Shown: positions 48,620 through 57,457 of the stretch, piece by piece
Layout of the letters: every line of letters starts with the position of its first letter
How positions within the stretch are numbered: position 1 is the stretch's first letter
NCBI GenBank assembly: GCA_020634615.1
Contig: JACKBI010000005.1
Span: 248,001 to 312,000, forward strand
DNA from: Anaerolineales bacterium
GTDB taxonomy: Bacteria; Chloroflexota; Anaerolineae; JAAEKA01
DNA: 64,000 nt
Direction of reading: 5' to 3'
Translations under genes and position numbers: made by a program
The notes under the pieces: generated by a model
What the model saw: only the letters and a program-made list of their open reading frames with translations
The model's database searches: none
What the model was told of the DNA's origin: nothing

Positions 48620-50964
48620 GCCGAGAGATGATGCGCAAGACAATTTATCGACACGTTGTGAGGCTTGCTCTGTGTATGGGCCTCATTCTGACGACAGCCC
48701 TGCCCACGCTGGCACAATCTGCTTCCCCGGCCGACTCCGCCGAACAGGTGCGGCGCGCCCTCGTCGACGCGCAGTTGGCCATGATCACCGACCCGGCCGG
48801 CGCGCGGGATACTGTCAGCACCGCCCAGGCCAACTATGCCGAAGCGTTGTCGCCGCAGTTGAGCGCGGCCGTGCCTGAGGCGAACGCTCGCATCGAGACG
48901 GCCTTTGCCGCGATGCTGGCCAGCGCTGAGGCTGCCGACTCAACAGGGTTCGCGGCCGCGCGTTCCCAGGCCTGGACGGCGATGCTTGAAGGCGGCTACC
49001 AGTCAGTTGAAGCGGCCCTGCAGAAGGGTGACGCCGCTGCGGCGCGCGCCTGGCTGGGCCTGCGTGAGTACCGCACTGCGAACCGCTACTCGCGCGCCGG
49101 CGCCGATGCGACACTGGCCGTGGAGCAGTTCGCGGCCGGAGAGCTGTCGGCCGCGGACGCAGCGTTGACGGTGCGCGCCGACCTCTACGACACCTACCAG
49201 GCGCGGCTGAGCGAGTCACTGCGTGATCTGGCCGATGCCGACGCCAACGGTTTCGCCGGCCGGCGGGCTGAACTGGCTGCGCTGGCCGCGGGCTACTTCG
49301 CGATCCTGGCGCCCGCCTACGCGGAACAGCGCGGCGCTGATGCGCTGGCGTCAGCCAGCAACACATTCGACAACCTGACGGCAGTTGCTTTGAGCGGCGA
49401 CAGCCTGGCGCCGGCCCTCGATGCGGCGAACGGCGTGCTGGACGGCTTCCGCGCCGCGCCGCTGAGCCCGGCTGAGCAGGCCCGCCGTGCCGGGCAGTTG
49501 CTGCGTTTCGTCGGACTGATTTCCGTCGAATACGGCCGCGCCATCAGCGACGGCCGCGTCATCCACGACTTCGAGATACAGGAAGCGGTCACGTTCCATG
49601 AAGCGGCATACGCGGCCTTTTCCGATCTGAGCAGCCTGCTGCCGGCGGAAACGACCGCACAGGCCGCGGCGCTGTTCGACCAACTGAGCGCGCATCTCAG
49701 CGATGCCAGCCCGGCGGCCGCGGCCGAACCCAGCCAGTTTGAGCGGGAGACCAACGAACTGATGGATGTGTTGAAGGCCGGGATGCCGGAGACTTGGTTG
49801 GCCAGCAGCTCACAAGGCGACTTCGCGGTCATCGCTTCGCTGCTGGATCAGGTCGAATCGGCGGTTGCCAGCGGCGAGTATGACATGGCCGACTCGGCCC
49901 GCCTCGAAGCTTACGCCACGCTGGAGACCGGCCCGGAAGCGCGTCTGGTCATCGTAGCGCCGCAGTTGAAGCCGCCGCTCGAGGCGCAGTTCTGGAACGC
50001 GCAGGGCGAGCAGCCGGGGCTGGCACACCTGATCAGCAACCAGGCCAGCCTGAAGGAGGTGCAGGCTAGTCGCGCCCGGTTAGATGACCTGCTGGACCAG
50101 GCCGAACAGATCGTCGGGCAGGAGTCATCGCCGCTGGCCGTGGCGACGAACGCGGGACTGATCGTGTTTCGCGAAGGCATGGAGGCAGTCATTATTCTGG
50201 CTGCGTTGATGAGCAGCATGCGCCGCGCCGAAGAGCGCCGCTTCCGCAAGCCAATGTGGGCCGGCACCGGGCTGGCGCTGCTGGCGACAGCCGGCATCTG
50301 GGTGCTGGCCCACAGCGTCCTGCAGTCGCTGGCGCGCTACGGCGAAAAACTCGAGGCAGTCGTATCGCTGATCGCAGTTGCCGTGCTGCTGGTCATCATG
50401 AACTGGTTTCTGCACAAGATCTACTGGACGAGCTGGATCGCCTCGTTCCACAGCCGCAAGCGCCGGCTGCTGAGCGGCGAGGCGGGACTGATCCTGGGAC
50501 TGGTGGCGCTGGGGTTTGCCAGCGTCTTCCGCGAAGGTTTCGAGACTGTGCTTTTCCTGCAGGCGCTGGTGCTGGAGGTTGGAACCACCGTGGTGTTGGT
50601 TGGCACGGCCGCAGGGCTGCTGCTGGTCATCCTGCTGGGCGTGCTGACCTTCAAGCTCCAGGTGCGTTTGCCCTACCGTACCATGCTCGTCGTCACCGGC
50701 GTGCTGATCGGGTTGGTGCTGCTCCAGATCACCGGCAAGACGGTTTACACCATGCAGGTGGTCGGCTGGATGCCCATCCACCCGATCCAGCAAATCACGC
50801 TGCCCTATTGGTTGGGTACGTGGTTTGGCATCTATCCAACCTGGGAAGGCCTGGCGTTGCAGTTCGCGGCCGCCGGGTTCGTGATAGGTAGCTACTTCCT
50901 GGCCGAACGGAGCCAGAAAAGCAAGCGGCAACGGCCAACGTCCAGCGCCCCCAGCGTGGCGTAA
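48616..50964 (+). CDS. FTR1/EfeU-family iron permease with large N-terminal exported domain
   Basis: 782 residues. A signal sequence (LALCMGLILTTALPTLAQS) is followed by about 480 residues of Ala-rich helical exported domain. Seven membrane helices start near residue 508. Both iron-conducting signatures are present: REGME (519-523) and REGFE (639-643). Plain EfeU is only about 280 residues, so the N-terminal half is a fused periplasmic part, as in some FTR1 proteins that combine with EfeO-like helical bundles. No EfeB peroxidase gene follows. It is likely under control of the divergent DtxR-type regulator. Confidence 0.92.
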   Translation: MSREMMRKTIYRHVVRLALCMGLILTTALPTLAQSASPADSAEQVRRALVDAQLAMITDPAGARDTVSTAQANYAEALSPQLSAAVPEANARIETAFAAMLASAEAADSTGFAAARSQAWTAMLEGGYQSVEAALQKGDAAAARAWLGLREYRTANRYSRAGADATLAVEQFAAGELSAADAALTVRADLYDTYQARLSESLRDLADADANGFAGRRAELAALAAGYFAILAPAYAEQRGADALASASNTFDNLTAVALSGDSLAPALDAANGVLDGFRAAPLSPAEQARRAGQLLRFVGLISVEYGRAISDGRVIHDFEIQEAVTFHEAAYAAFSDLSSLLPAETTAQAAALFDQLSAHLSDASPAAAAEPSQFERETNELMDVLKAGMPETWLASSSQGDFAVIASLLDQVESAVASGEYDMADSARLEAYATLETGPEARLVIVAPQLKPPLEAQFWNAQGEQPGLAHLISNQASLKEVQASRARLDDLLDQAEQIVGQESSPLAVATNAGLIVFREGMEAVIILAALMSSMRRAEERRFRKPMWAGTGLALLATAGIWVLAHSVLQSLARYGEKLEAVVSLIAVAVLLVIMNWFLHKIYWTSWIASFHSRKRRLLSGEAGLILGLVALGFASVFREGFETVLFLQALVLEVGTTVVLVGTAAGLLLVILLGVLTFKLQVRLPYRTMLVVTGVLIGLVLLQITGKTVYTMQVVGWMPIHPIQQITLPYWLGTWFGIYPTWEGLALQFAAAGFVIGSYFLAERSQKSKRQRPTSSAPSVA

Positions 50965-50970
50965 AGATCC

Positions 50971-51172
50971 AAAGGTGGCAACTTTGCCGCAAAGGTAACT
51001 ATTCAGCCTATACCAACCCAGTGAATGAAATTCACTGGCTGAAAGTACGAAGGCCCCGCAGGGCCTGGCCGACCGACTCCCAGCGGCTGAGGCCGCTTCG
51101 TGCTTTCAGCCGGGGGATTTCAATCCCCGGGCGGAGGCAGACTGAATAGTTACTCGCAAAGTTGCCATCTTT
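50971..51172. repeat. 202-bp MITE-like element with long terminal inverted repeats
   Basis: The left arm (50971-51006, AAAGGTGGCAACTTTGC... AGTTACTATTCAG-type) and right arm (51142-51172) are imperfect reverse complements over about 31 bases. The interior holds hairpins CCAGTGAATGAAATTCACTGG (near 51018) and GGGGGATTTCAATCCCC (near 51110). It has no coding capacity and lies directly after the iron permease gene. Confidence 0.65.
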
Positions 51173-51381
51173 GTTATTCCCACACGCCAACCTCCCGGAG
51201 GTTCCGAACCTTCGGGAGAATTCTCTGCTATCCCCCAAACGGGTGATTGGCCGTCGCTCATTCGGCTATCTGTAAAATCGCTCGCATACCCGATGACAAA
51301 CGGCGGGGCGGCTGTTACAATGGTTCCGTCGCGCCAACTGCAGGCGCCCTGGTGTGATTCCCACCTCGACGAGCCAGCATC
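51173..51381. other. Intergenic stretch with a CCTCCCGGAGGTTCCGAACC hairpin
   Basis: AACCTCCCGGAGGTT and CCGAACCTTCGGGAG (about 51189-51219) give overlapping small hairpins typical of dispersed intergenic repeats. The rest of this gap should hold the promoter of the oxidase operon. I cannot name its boxes with confidence. Confidence 0.4.
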
Positions 51382-51765
51382 TTGTACCAAGCACGCGTCC
51401 TGATCATTTCTTCGCATCCATTGTTTCGAGACGGCATCATCCGCCTGCTGGGCGACGATGCCGAGGTGATCGCGGCAGCGGCAACCTGGCTCGAGGTCGA
51501 GGCGTTGGGCCTGGAGCGTGCGCCTGATGTTATCGTGGTGGACCACGAGCGGGCCGACCTGCAAGAGACCGACCTGACTCCCCTGCTCTGGCCAGACGCC
51601 GACGACCTGCGCGTGATCTACGTCACGCTGGCGGGCGACCGTATGACCGTTCACCAGCGCCGGCACGTCAGCGGTCCCAATGAAACTGACTTGTTGTGGG
51701 CAATTACAGGCGACCGAACCGTCGATCAATCATCCGCTCACCCCAATCATCCTAACGGAGAGTGA
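51382..51765 (+). CDS. Stand-alone degenerate receiver-like protein upstream of the oxidase operon
   Basis: 127 residues, TTG start at 51382 (best fit to the receiver fold). VLIISSHPLFRDGIIRLLG and PDVIVVDHERADL match strands 1 and 3 of NarL-type receivers. The acidic pair after strand 1 is replaced by SS, while an Asp remains at the strand-3 position (VVVDH). No output domain follows. The stop overlaps or abuts the start of the CtaC gene. It may be a pseudo-receiver that tunes expression or assembly of the oxidase (inference). The alternative is a decaying regulator. Confidence 0.55.
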   Translation: MYQARVLIISSHPLFRDGIIRLLGDDAEVIAAAATWLEVEALGLERAPDVIVVDHERADLQETDLTPLLWPDADDLRVIYVTLAGDRMTVHQRRHVSGPNETDLLWAITGDRTVDQSSAHPNHPNGE

Positions 51766-51770
51766 AACGA

Positions 51771-52805
51771 ATGCAAAAGAGGAGCTACGGAAAACACTTC
51801 GTAATTGTGGCTGTGATTGTCCTTGTCACAGCGATCATCACCGTCGTCGGCCTCAGCCGGGTACGCTGGATGGCTGCACCGGCATCTGCCCAGGCGCGAT
51901 CAGTCGACTCGCTGCTGGGAATCGAGCTGGTAGCCATCGGGTTCTTGTTCGCGCTGGTGATGGTCTTCATGCTCTACAGCCTGGTTGCTTTTCGCCAGCG
52001 CAAGGGTGAGGAGGAAGATGGCGACCATTTCGAGGGCAACACCAAGCTCGAAATCACCTGGACGGTCATCCCGCTTATCACCGTGCTGGTGTTGGCAGTG
52101 CTGGGCGCTCGCGGCCTGACCGAGGCGACAGCAGCCCGGGCCGATGAGATGACTGTCGAGGTCACCGCCTTCAGTTGGGGCTTCAAGTTTGCCTATCCTG
52201 AACAGGGGATCGAAGCCTCGCCGATCATGTATCTCCCTGTGGATCAGCACATCCTGCTCGACATGAACTCGGTGGACACAGATGTCATTCACGACTTCTG
52301 GGTGCCCGAATTCCGCGTCAAGCAGGACCTGGTGCCCGGCGTGCCGACCAAACTGCGCATAACTCCCAACAAGATCGGCAAGTATACCGTTCTCTGTGAC
52401 GAATTGTGCGGTACCGGACACACCAACATGCAGGCGCCCATCGAGGTTGTCTCGGCCAGCGATTTCGACGCCTGGGTGGCCGCCCAACAGCCCTCCACCG
52501 ATCCGGCAGAGATGGCCAGCCTGGGTGCTGAACTTGCCGCCAGCCAGGGCTGCGCCGCATGCCACAACATCACCGGTGATCCGGGTGGCATTGGACCAAC
52601 GTGGAAGGGGCTGTTCGGTCACGAAGTGGAACTGTCGGACGGTTCGACTGTAACCGCTGACGATGCCTACATCGCAGAGTCTATCGCTAACCCGACAGCA
52701 AAGATCGTTGCAGGCTATCAGCCGATCATGCCGGCCAGCTACGGCCAGGTACTGACCGAACAACAGATCTCGTATCTCGTCGCTTACATCAAGAGCCTGC
52801 AATAG
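51771..52805 (+). CDS. ctaC: Cytochrome c oxidase subunit II (caa3 type, fused cytochrome c)
   Basis: 344 residues from ATG 51771. I prefer it to GTG 51762, which is too close to the GGAGAG site. An N-terminal helix and a second helix (IGFLFALVMVFMLYSLVAF) form the hairpin anchor. The cupredoxin domain carries the CuA motif CDELCGTGHTNM plus an upstream His in VDTDVIHDFW. A C-terminal class I cytochrome c (GCAACHNI, later Met in QPIMPASYG) is fused, as in caa3 oxidases, so electrons pass from soluble cytochrome c through haem c to CuA. Confidence 0.96.
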   Translation: MQKRSYGKHFVIVAVIVLVTAIITVVGLSRVRWMAAPASAQARSVDSLLGIELVAIGFLFALVMVFMLYSLVAFRQRKGEEEDGDHFEGNTKLEITWTVIPLITVLVLAVLGARGLTEATAARADEMTVEVTAFSWGFKFAYPEQGIEASPIMYLPVDQHILLDMNSVDTDVIHDFWVPEFRVKQDLVPGVPTKLRITPNKIGKYTVLCDELCGTGHTNMQAPIEVVSASDFDAWVAAQQPSTDPAEMASLGAELAASQGCAACHNITGDPGGIGPTWKGLFGHEVELSDGSTVTADDAYIAESIANPTAKIVAGYQPIMPASYGQVLTEQQISYLVAYIKSLQ

Positions 52806-52822
52806 GCAGCTCAGGACGCCCG

Positions 52823-52856
52823 AGAAGTTGAGTTTCCTGACAGGGGCTTAACTTCT
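52823..52856 (+). other. Hairpin between ctaC and ctaD
   Basis: AGAAGTTGAG (52823-52832) pairs with CTTAACTTCT (52847-52856), one mismatch, 14-base loop. It lies between subunit II and I genes and could stabilise or process the message. No T tract, so not an obvious terminator. Confidence 0.4.
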
Positions 52857-52890
52857 GAAACGGAAATTATCCTCGAGAGGAGAACACTTT

Positions 52891-54897
52891 ATGAGGTTTT
52901 TCAAGACGGGTCTTGTCAAGGGCATCCTGGTCGGCCTCCTGTGGTGGCTGATCGGTTTCATGCTCGTGGAGGCGATCCGCGTGGTCATGGGGCTGCCCCC
53001 ACAATGGAACACCAGCCTGCCCGCCGGGCCGGCCGTGCCCCAGGACACACTGAAATGGATCGTCTCCGGTGGTCTGGCAGCCTACGAGCCGGCCATGGTT
53101 GTGGCAGCCATCTTCTTTGTCATCGGCTTTATGCTCGGCGCCGGGACGATGAGCGACTGGCTGAAGTGGACGCGCGGCGTCGACACACCGATGCAGCACG
53201 GTCCCAAAGAAGGGCAGCCCAGCTGGTTCCGCTACCTGAGCGTGGACTACAGCCACAAGATCATCGGCGTGCAGTACGGCGTCACGGCAGTGATCCTGCT
53301 GATGTTCGCCGGCACGCTGGCGCTCATCTTCCGCGTCGAACTGGCCAAGCCCGAACTGCAGCTTACCCTTTTCAACGACAACCTGAACTGGTTCAACACG
53401 CTGGTCAGCGCCCACGGCATGATCATGATCGGCAGCATCCTGCTGGGCGTCGGCGCCATGTCCAACTACCTGGTGCCGCTGATGATCGGCGCCAACGACA
53501 TGGCCTTCCCCCGATTGAACGCCTTCGCCTACTGGATCAACGTGCCCGGCGCGCTGCTGCTGGTAACTGCGATCTTCATCGGCGGTTGGAATACCGGCTG
53601 GACCGGCTATCCGCCCCTCAGCGCGCAAGCGCCTATCGGTGTCCAGTACTTCTTCATCGGCGTGTTCTTCCTGGGGCTTTCATCGATCCTGGGATCGCTG
53701 AACATCGTCGTCACAACGTTGACCATGCGGGCACGCGGCATGACCATGTTCCGCATGCCGATCTTCGTCTGGGCGGCCTTCTCGACAGCGCTGATCCAGT
53801 TGACGGCAACCCAGCTCATCGGCCTCTCGTTCCTGATGGTGGCCATGCAGCGTATCCTGGGGCTGGGCTTCTTCAACCCAGGCTTCCCCGACATTACCGC
53901 GCTGGCGCCGGCGCAGCTTTGGGAGGGCGGTGGCAACCCCATTCTCTTCCAGCACCTGTTCTGGTTCTACTCGCATCCGGCGGTTTACATCTTCATCCTG
54001 CCCGGTCTGGGGATCATCAGCGAGCTGCTGCCGGTGTTTTCCCGCAAGCCGCTCTTCGGCTACAAGTGGATCGCTCTGTCCAGCCTGTCCATCGCACTGG
54101 TCGGCTTCCTGGTCTGGGCGCACCACATGTTCGTGTCGGGCATGAACACCTATCTGCGTGTGCCTTTCATGCTCTCCACGTTGCTGGTGGCGGTTCCAAC
54201 TGGCGTCAAGTTCTTCAGCTGGCTGGGCACGCTCTGGGGTGGACGCATCGAACTGAAGACGCCCATGCTTTTCGCTCTCGGCGCCATCTCGGTGTTTCTC
54301 ATCGGCGGTCTCACCGGGCCGCCACTGGGAACGGTTACCACGGACCTGCAACTGCATGACACCTACTACGTGGTCGGGCACTTCCACGCCACGATGTTCG
54401 GCGGGTTTGTCTTCCCGTTCTTTGCAGCGCTCTACTACTGGTATCCAAAAGCCATCGGGCGCCAGTACAACGAGCGGCTGGGTGTGCTGCACTTCGCCCT
54501 GATGACCCCCGCCTTTTGGGTGATGTCGCTGGGCCAGATGCTGGCCGGCACGCGCGGCATGCGCCGCCGTGTGGCTGACTACGATCCTGCCTGGGGCATC
54601 GACGGTGTGCAGTTGGCGGTTACCATTGCAGCGTTCATCATCGCACTGTCGGTCGCGATCATGGTCATCAACATGATCGTCAGCGCCCGCCGCGCCCCCA
54701 AGGCTGCGGCCAACCCGTGGCGCTCGCGCGGTCTGGAGTGGCAGGTGCCTTCGCCCGTGCCGGAGCTCAGCTATGCGACCGCTCCCATCGTTGTCGGCGA
54801 GCCGTACGACTACGGATTGGCCGGATCAACCTACGTTCAGTTTGCGCCGCCGACACTTGCGCCTGTACATAGCGCAGGTGTGACCGGTGGGGACTGA
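52891..54897 (+). CDS. ctaD: Cytochrome c oxidase subunit I, A2 (YS) type
   Basis: 668 residues, GAGAGGAG upstream. It contains the haem and CuB ligands: SAHGMIMI, YSHPAVYI (Tyr360, Ser361, His362), HH at 411-412 and HDTYYVVGHFHAT (His497, His499). The Glu of the D channel (HPEVY type) is absent and YSHPAVY stands in its place, which defines the A2 subfamily known from Rhodothermus and Thermus caa3 enzymes. It reduces O2 and pumps protons. An extra N-terminal segment (about 100 residues with two helices) precedes the core. Confidence 0.97.
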   Translation: MRFFKTGLVKGILVGLLWWLIGFMLVEAIRVVMGLPPQWNTSLPAGPAVPQDTLKWIVSGGLAAYEPAMVVAAIFFVIGFMLGAGTMSDWLKWTRGVDTPMQHGPKEGQPSWFRYLSVDYSHKIIGVQYGVTAVILLMFAGTLALIFRVELAKPELQLTLFNDNLNWFNTLVSAHGMIMIGSILLGVGAMSNYLVPLMIGANDMAFPRLNAFAYWINVPGALLLVTAIFIGGWNTGWTGYPPLSAQAPIGVQYFFIGVFFLGLSSILGSLNIVVTTLTMRARGMTMFRMPIFVWAAFSTALIQLTATQLIGLSFLMVAMQRILGLGFFNPGFPDITALAPAQLWEGGGNPILFQHLFWFYSHPAVYIFILPGLGIISELLPVFSRKPLFGYKWIALSSLSIALVGFLVWAHHMFVSGMNTYLRVPFMLSTLLVAVPTGVKFFSWLGTLWGGRIELKTPMLFALGAISVFLIGGLTGPPLGTVTTDLQLHDTYYVVGHFHATMFGGFVFPFFAALYYWYPKAIGRQYNERLGVLHFALMTPAFWVMSLGQMLAGTRGMRRRVADYDPAWGIDGVQLAVTIAAFIIALSVAIMVINMIVSARRAPKAAANPWRSRGLEWQVPSPVPELSYATAPIVVGEPYDYGLAGSTYVQFAPPTLAPVHSAGVTGGD

Positions 54898-54933
54898 CGC
54901 ACCATCTGGCTGATAAAGGAGACGTATTAAGCT

Positions 54934-55302
54934 ATGGAAACCCCTCTTCTCGTATTCGTGCTTCTGCCGCTGGTGCTTGGCGGTGCGATACTGGTCGGCC
55001 TGTACATCCTTGCCAGCCTTATGCCCGGTGTGGCAAGGCAAGGCAAGGCGGCCGAGGTCACGACTGAGTCGGTGCCGGCACGCGGCCCGGAATATGTGCA
55101 GCGGCGCGCCCGGCGCAGCGCTGCCTATCGGCAGGGCCTACTGGTCTTCGCCGGTCTGGTGGTGCTGTCGATCATCGAATTCGTGCTGGCCTCGCTCGGC
55201 TCCACGGCCCTGATGTTCATCATGATCGTCTTCAAGGCGGCCTTGATCATGTATTTCTTTATGCATATCGCGTCGGTATGGCGCACAGAGGAGGCTCACT
55301 AG
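54934..55302 (+). CDS. Cytochrome c oxidase subunit IV-type protein
   Basis: 122 residues. An N-terminal helix (LVFVLLPLVLGGAILVGLYI), a charged middle and two closing helices (GLLVFAGLVVLSIIEFVLAS; LMFIMIVFKAALIMYFFMHI). The second half matches the small bacterial subunit IV, with the FK-A--I-YFFMH pattern. It lies between subunits I and III and stops directly before the ctaE start. Confidence 0.8.
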   Translation: METPLLVFVLLPLVLGGAILVGLYILASLMPGVARQGKAAEVTTESVPARGPEYVQRRARRSAAYRQGLLVFAGLVVLSIIEFVLASLGSTALMFIMIVFKAALIMYFFMHIASVWRTEEAH

Positions 55303-55911
55303 ATGTCTGCAATCGCTGAATCCCCGCAGATCCAGGTCCGGCGCAACCGGATGGGTATGTGGCTGTTCTTCGTGTCCGAAGCCTTCCTGTTCGGCGGGTT
55401 GTTGATCAGCCGGTTCTTCCTGTGGGGCAACACCCGGCCGGAATTGCCGCAGGTCGTGCCGCTGGCCATCACCGGCACCCTGCTGCTGAGCAGCTTCTTC
55501 ATGAACCGCGCGGAAACCGCCATCGCCAACGACGACCGCAAGACCTTCCAGCGCAGCCTGCTGATTACCGCCCTCCTGGGAGTGATCTTCTTCCTGGGCG
55601 TGATGATCTTCGAGTGGGGCTGGACGATCGAACCTGACGGGACCTTCCTGTTGGGCAATCACATCCACCCGACCAGCGGCGTCTATGGCGCGGTGCTCTA
55701 CGGCATGACCGGGATGCACGCGCTGCACGTCGTCAGCGGCGTCGTGCTGATCCTGATCATCTGGAACCTTGGTCGCAAGGGCAAGTACTCGGCCGACGAC
55801 CACTGGGGTGTCGAAGCCACTGCCATCTACTGGCATTACATCGACCTTATCTGGGTGTTCTTCTACCCCGCGCTGTACCTGATCGGCACCGCCGTGCCAG
55901 CCGGGCATTAG
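55303..55911 (+). CDS. ctaE: Cytochrome c oxidase subunit III
   Basis: 202 residues and five helices. Signatures: MGMWLFFVSEAFLFGGLL, FFLGVMIFEW, YGMTGMHALHVVSG and AIYWHYIDLIWVFFYP, all standard for subunit III. The conserved Glu residues near the lipid site are present. The start follows the previous stop with no gap. Confidence 0.96.
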   Translation: MSAIAESPQIQVRRNRMGMWLFFVSEAFLFGGLLISRFFLWGNTRPELPQVVPLAITGTLLLSSFFMNRAETAIANDDRKTFQRSLLITALLGVIFFLGVMIFEWGWTIEPDGTFLLGNHIHPTSGVYGAVLYGMTGMHALHVVSGVVLILIIWNLGRKGKYSADDHWGVEATAIYWHYIDLIWVFFYPALYLIGTAVPAGH

Positions 55912-55914
55912 CCG

Positions 55915-56018
55915 GTAATCGGTGATCGGTGATCGGTAATCGGTAAACCGTATACAGTGGTCATTGATCACTGATTACCGATCACTGATTACCGATCACT
56001 CTTTACGGGTCACTGGTC
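55915..56018. repeat. GATTACCG/CGGTAATC-family palindromic repeat
   Basis: GGTAATCGGTGATCGGTGATC steps (55915-55945) and TGATCACTGATTACCGATCAC steps (55965-56005) face each other around a short core. The array fills the ctaE-ctaG gap completely and creates a spurious longer N-terminus for ctaG. Confidence 0.7.
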
Positions 56019-56023
56019 ACAGT

Positions 56024-56920
56024 ATGACTCTCGCTCTGCTGACCTCCTGGGACTTTCGCCTGATCGTAATCATCGGTCTGGCGATCCCAGGGTTCTTTTA
56101 TGTTCGCGGCTGGCGCTATCTGCGAACTGTCACGCGCTCCAGCCGCGACGCCAGTCGCGCCAACCCGCGCGCGGCCCTGGTGGCCGGTTGGAAGCCCTCC
56201 GCATATCTCGGTGGTCTGGTAGTAACCGGGTTCGCGCTGATGTCGCCGGTGGACGTGCTGGGCGGCCAGCTCTTCTTCATGCACATGATCCAGCACCTGC
56301 TGATGATCATGATCGCTGCGCCGCTGTTGCTGGTGGGCAACCCGTTTCCGGTGCTGGTGTGGGGCTTGCCGCGCCGCGGGCGGCAGATAGTCGGCGGCCT
56401 GCTGAGTGGCCAATCACGTTTCCGTCGCGTGATCACCAAGATCACCTCGCCTGGCATCGTCTGGCTGCTCTTCTTCACGGTCTACGTCGGCTGGCACGAT
56501 CCCAACCTGTATGACCTGGCGCTGCGCAGCGAATTCGTCCACGATATCGAACATCTCACGTTCTTCTTTGCCAGTATGCTGTTCTGGTGGCATGTCACCG
56601 GCGTCGCGCCCCGTTTCCACCGCACTCTGTCCACCTTCCAGCGCCTGGCCTACGTGCTGTCGGTTATCCCCGCCAACATGATTCTCGGCGTGGTCATCGC
56701 CTTCGCCACCAAGCCGATCTACACCTACTACACCACCGTGCCGCGTCTCTGGGGATTGACAGTGGTCGAGGATCAGATGATCAGCGGGATGATCATGTGG
56801 ATTCCAGGCAGCATGATGTACATTCTGGCTGCACTGGTGCTGGTCAGTCGCATCGTTCAAGGGGAAGCAGAGAAACCGGAAAATCCGGACGCGCCGTGGC
56901 TGGTTGACAACCTCATCTGA
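56024..56920 (+). CDS. ctaG: CtaG-type cytochrome c oxidase assembly membrane protein
   Basis: 298 residues from ATG 56024; upstream codons are repeat-derived and were rejected. Seven helices with the caa3_CtaG features MHMIQHLLMIMIAAPLLLVG and HDIEHLTFFFASMLFWWHV. His pairs in these helices probably bind copper or haem. The family is needed for caa3 formation in Bacillus. It overlaps the next gene by one base. Confidence 0.92.
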   Translation: MTLALLTSWDFRLIVIIGLAIPGFFYVRGWRYLRTVTRSSRDASRANPRAALVAGWKPSAYLGGLVVTGFALMSPVDVLGGQLFFMHMIQHLLMIMIAAPLLLVGNPFPVLVWGLPRRGRQIVGGLLSGQSRFRRVITKITSPGIVWLLFFTVYVGWHDPNLYDLALRSEFVHDIEHLTFFFASMLFWWHVTGVAPRFHRTLSTFQRLAYVLSVIPANMILGVVIAFATKPIYTYYTTVPRLWGLTVVEDQMISGMIMWIPGSMMYILAALVLVSRIVQGEAEKPENPDAPWLVDNLI

Positions 56921-57456
56921 TGAAAACAGCTTTCTTACCAAAGTATTTTGCTGCTCTGGTTCTTCTTTTGCTTGCGTTGCAGCCGGCCAGCGTCCTGGCC
57001 CACGGTGGCGGCACCGCGCAACTTGTCAAAGAACCGGCCGGGGCGTATGCTGTATATGTTTGGACCAATCCGGATCCGGTGCGCGTCGGCACGATGCACG
57101 TCACCGTCGCACTGGTGGAACCGGACAGCGATGAGCCGATCATGAACGCCGCTGTGCAAATCACCGCAACGCCGCAGACCGGCCAGCCGCTGGTCGCGGA
57201 GGCCACGCACAAGAACGCAACCGTCAAAAGCTACTACGAAGTCGACATGGAACTGACCGAAACCGGTCCTCTGCAGGTCGCCGTGGCCTATCAGGACGGC
57301 GATGCCGCCGGCAGCGCCGGGTTTACGGTCCAGGTCGAGCGTGCTGGCATGAATACGGCCGCAATCGGGCTCGGCGCGGCGTTGCTGGCCATCGGCGGCG
57401 GTGTGATTTGGATGCTGCTGGGACGCAAGAAGCGCCCCGCGGCAGGAGAACAGTAA
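56920..57456 (+). CDS. Periplasmic CopC/FixH-like beta-sandwich protein with C-terminal anchor
   Basis: 178 residues. Signal peptide (YFAALVLLLLALQPASVLAHGGG), with a His directly after the cleavage site, typical of copper-binding CopC-like domains. The beta-sandwich (25-145) contains VRVGTMHVTVALVEP and ATHKNATVKSYYEVDMEL. One C-terminal helix (AIGLGAALLAIGGGVIWMLL) ends in RKKR. It may hand copper to CuA or CuB. It lies between ctaG and the SURF1 gene. Confidence 0.75.
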   Translation: MKTAFLPKYFAALVLLLLALQPASVLAHGGGTAQLVKEPAGAYAVYVWTNPDPVRVGTMHVTVALVEPDSDEPIMNAAVQITATPQTGQPLVAEATHKNATVKSYYEVDMELTETGPLQVAVAYQDGDAAGSAGFTVQVERAGMNTAAIGLGAALLAIGGGVIWMLLGRKKRPAAGEQ

Positions 57457-57457
57457 C

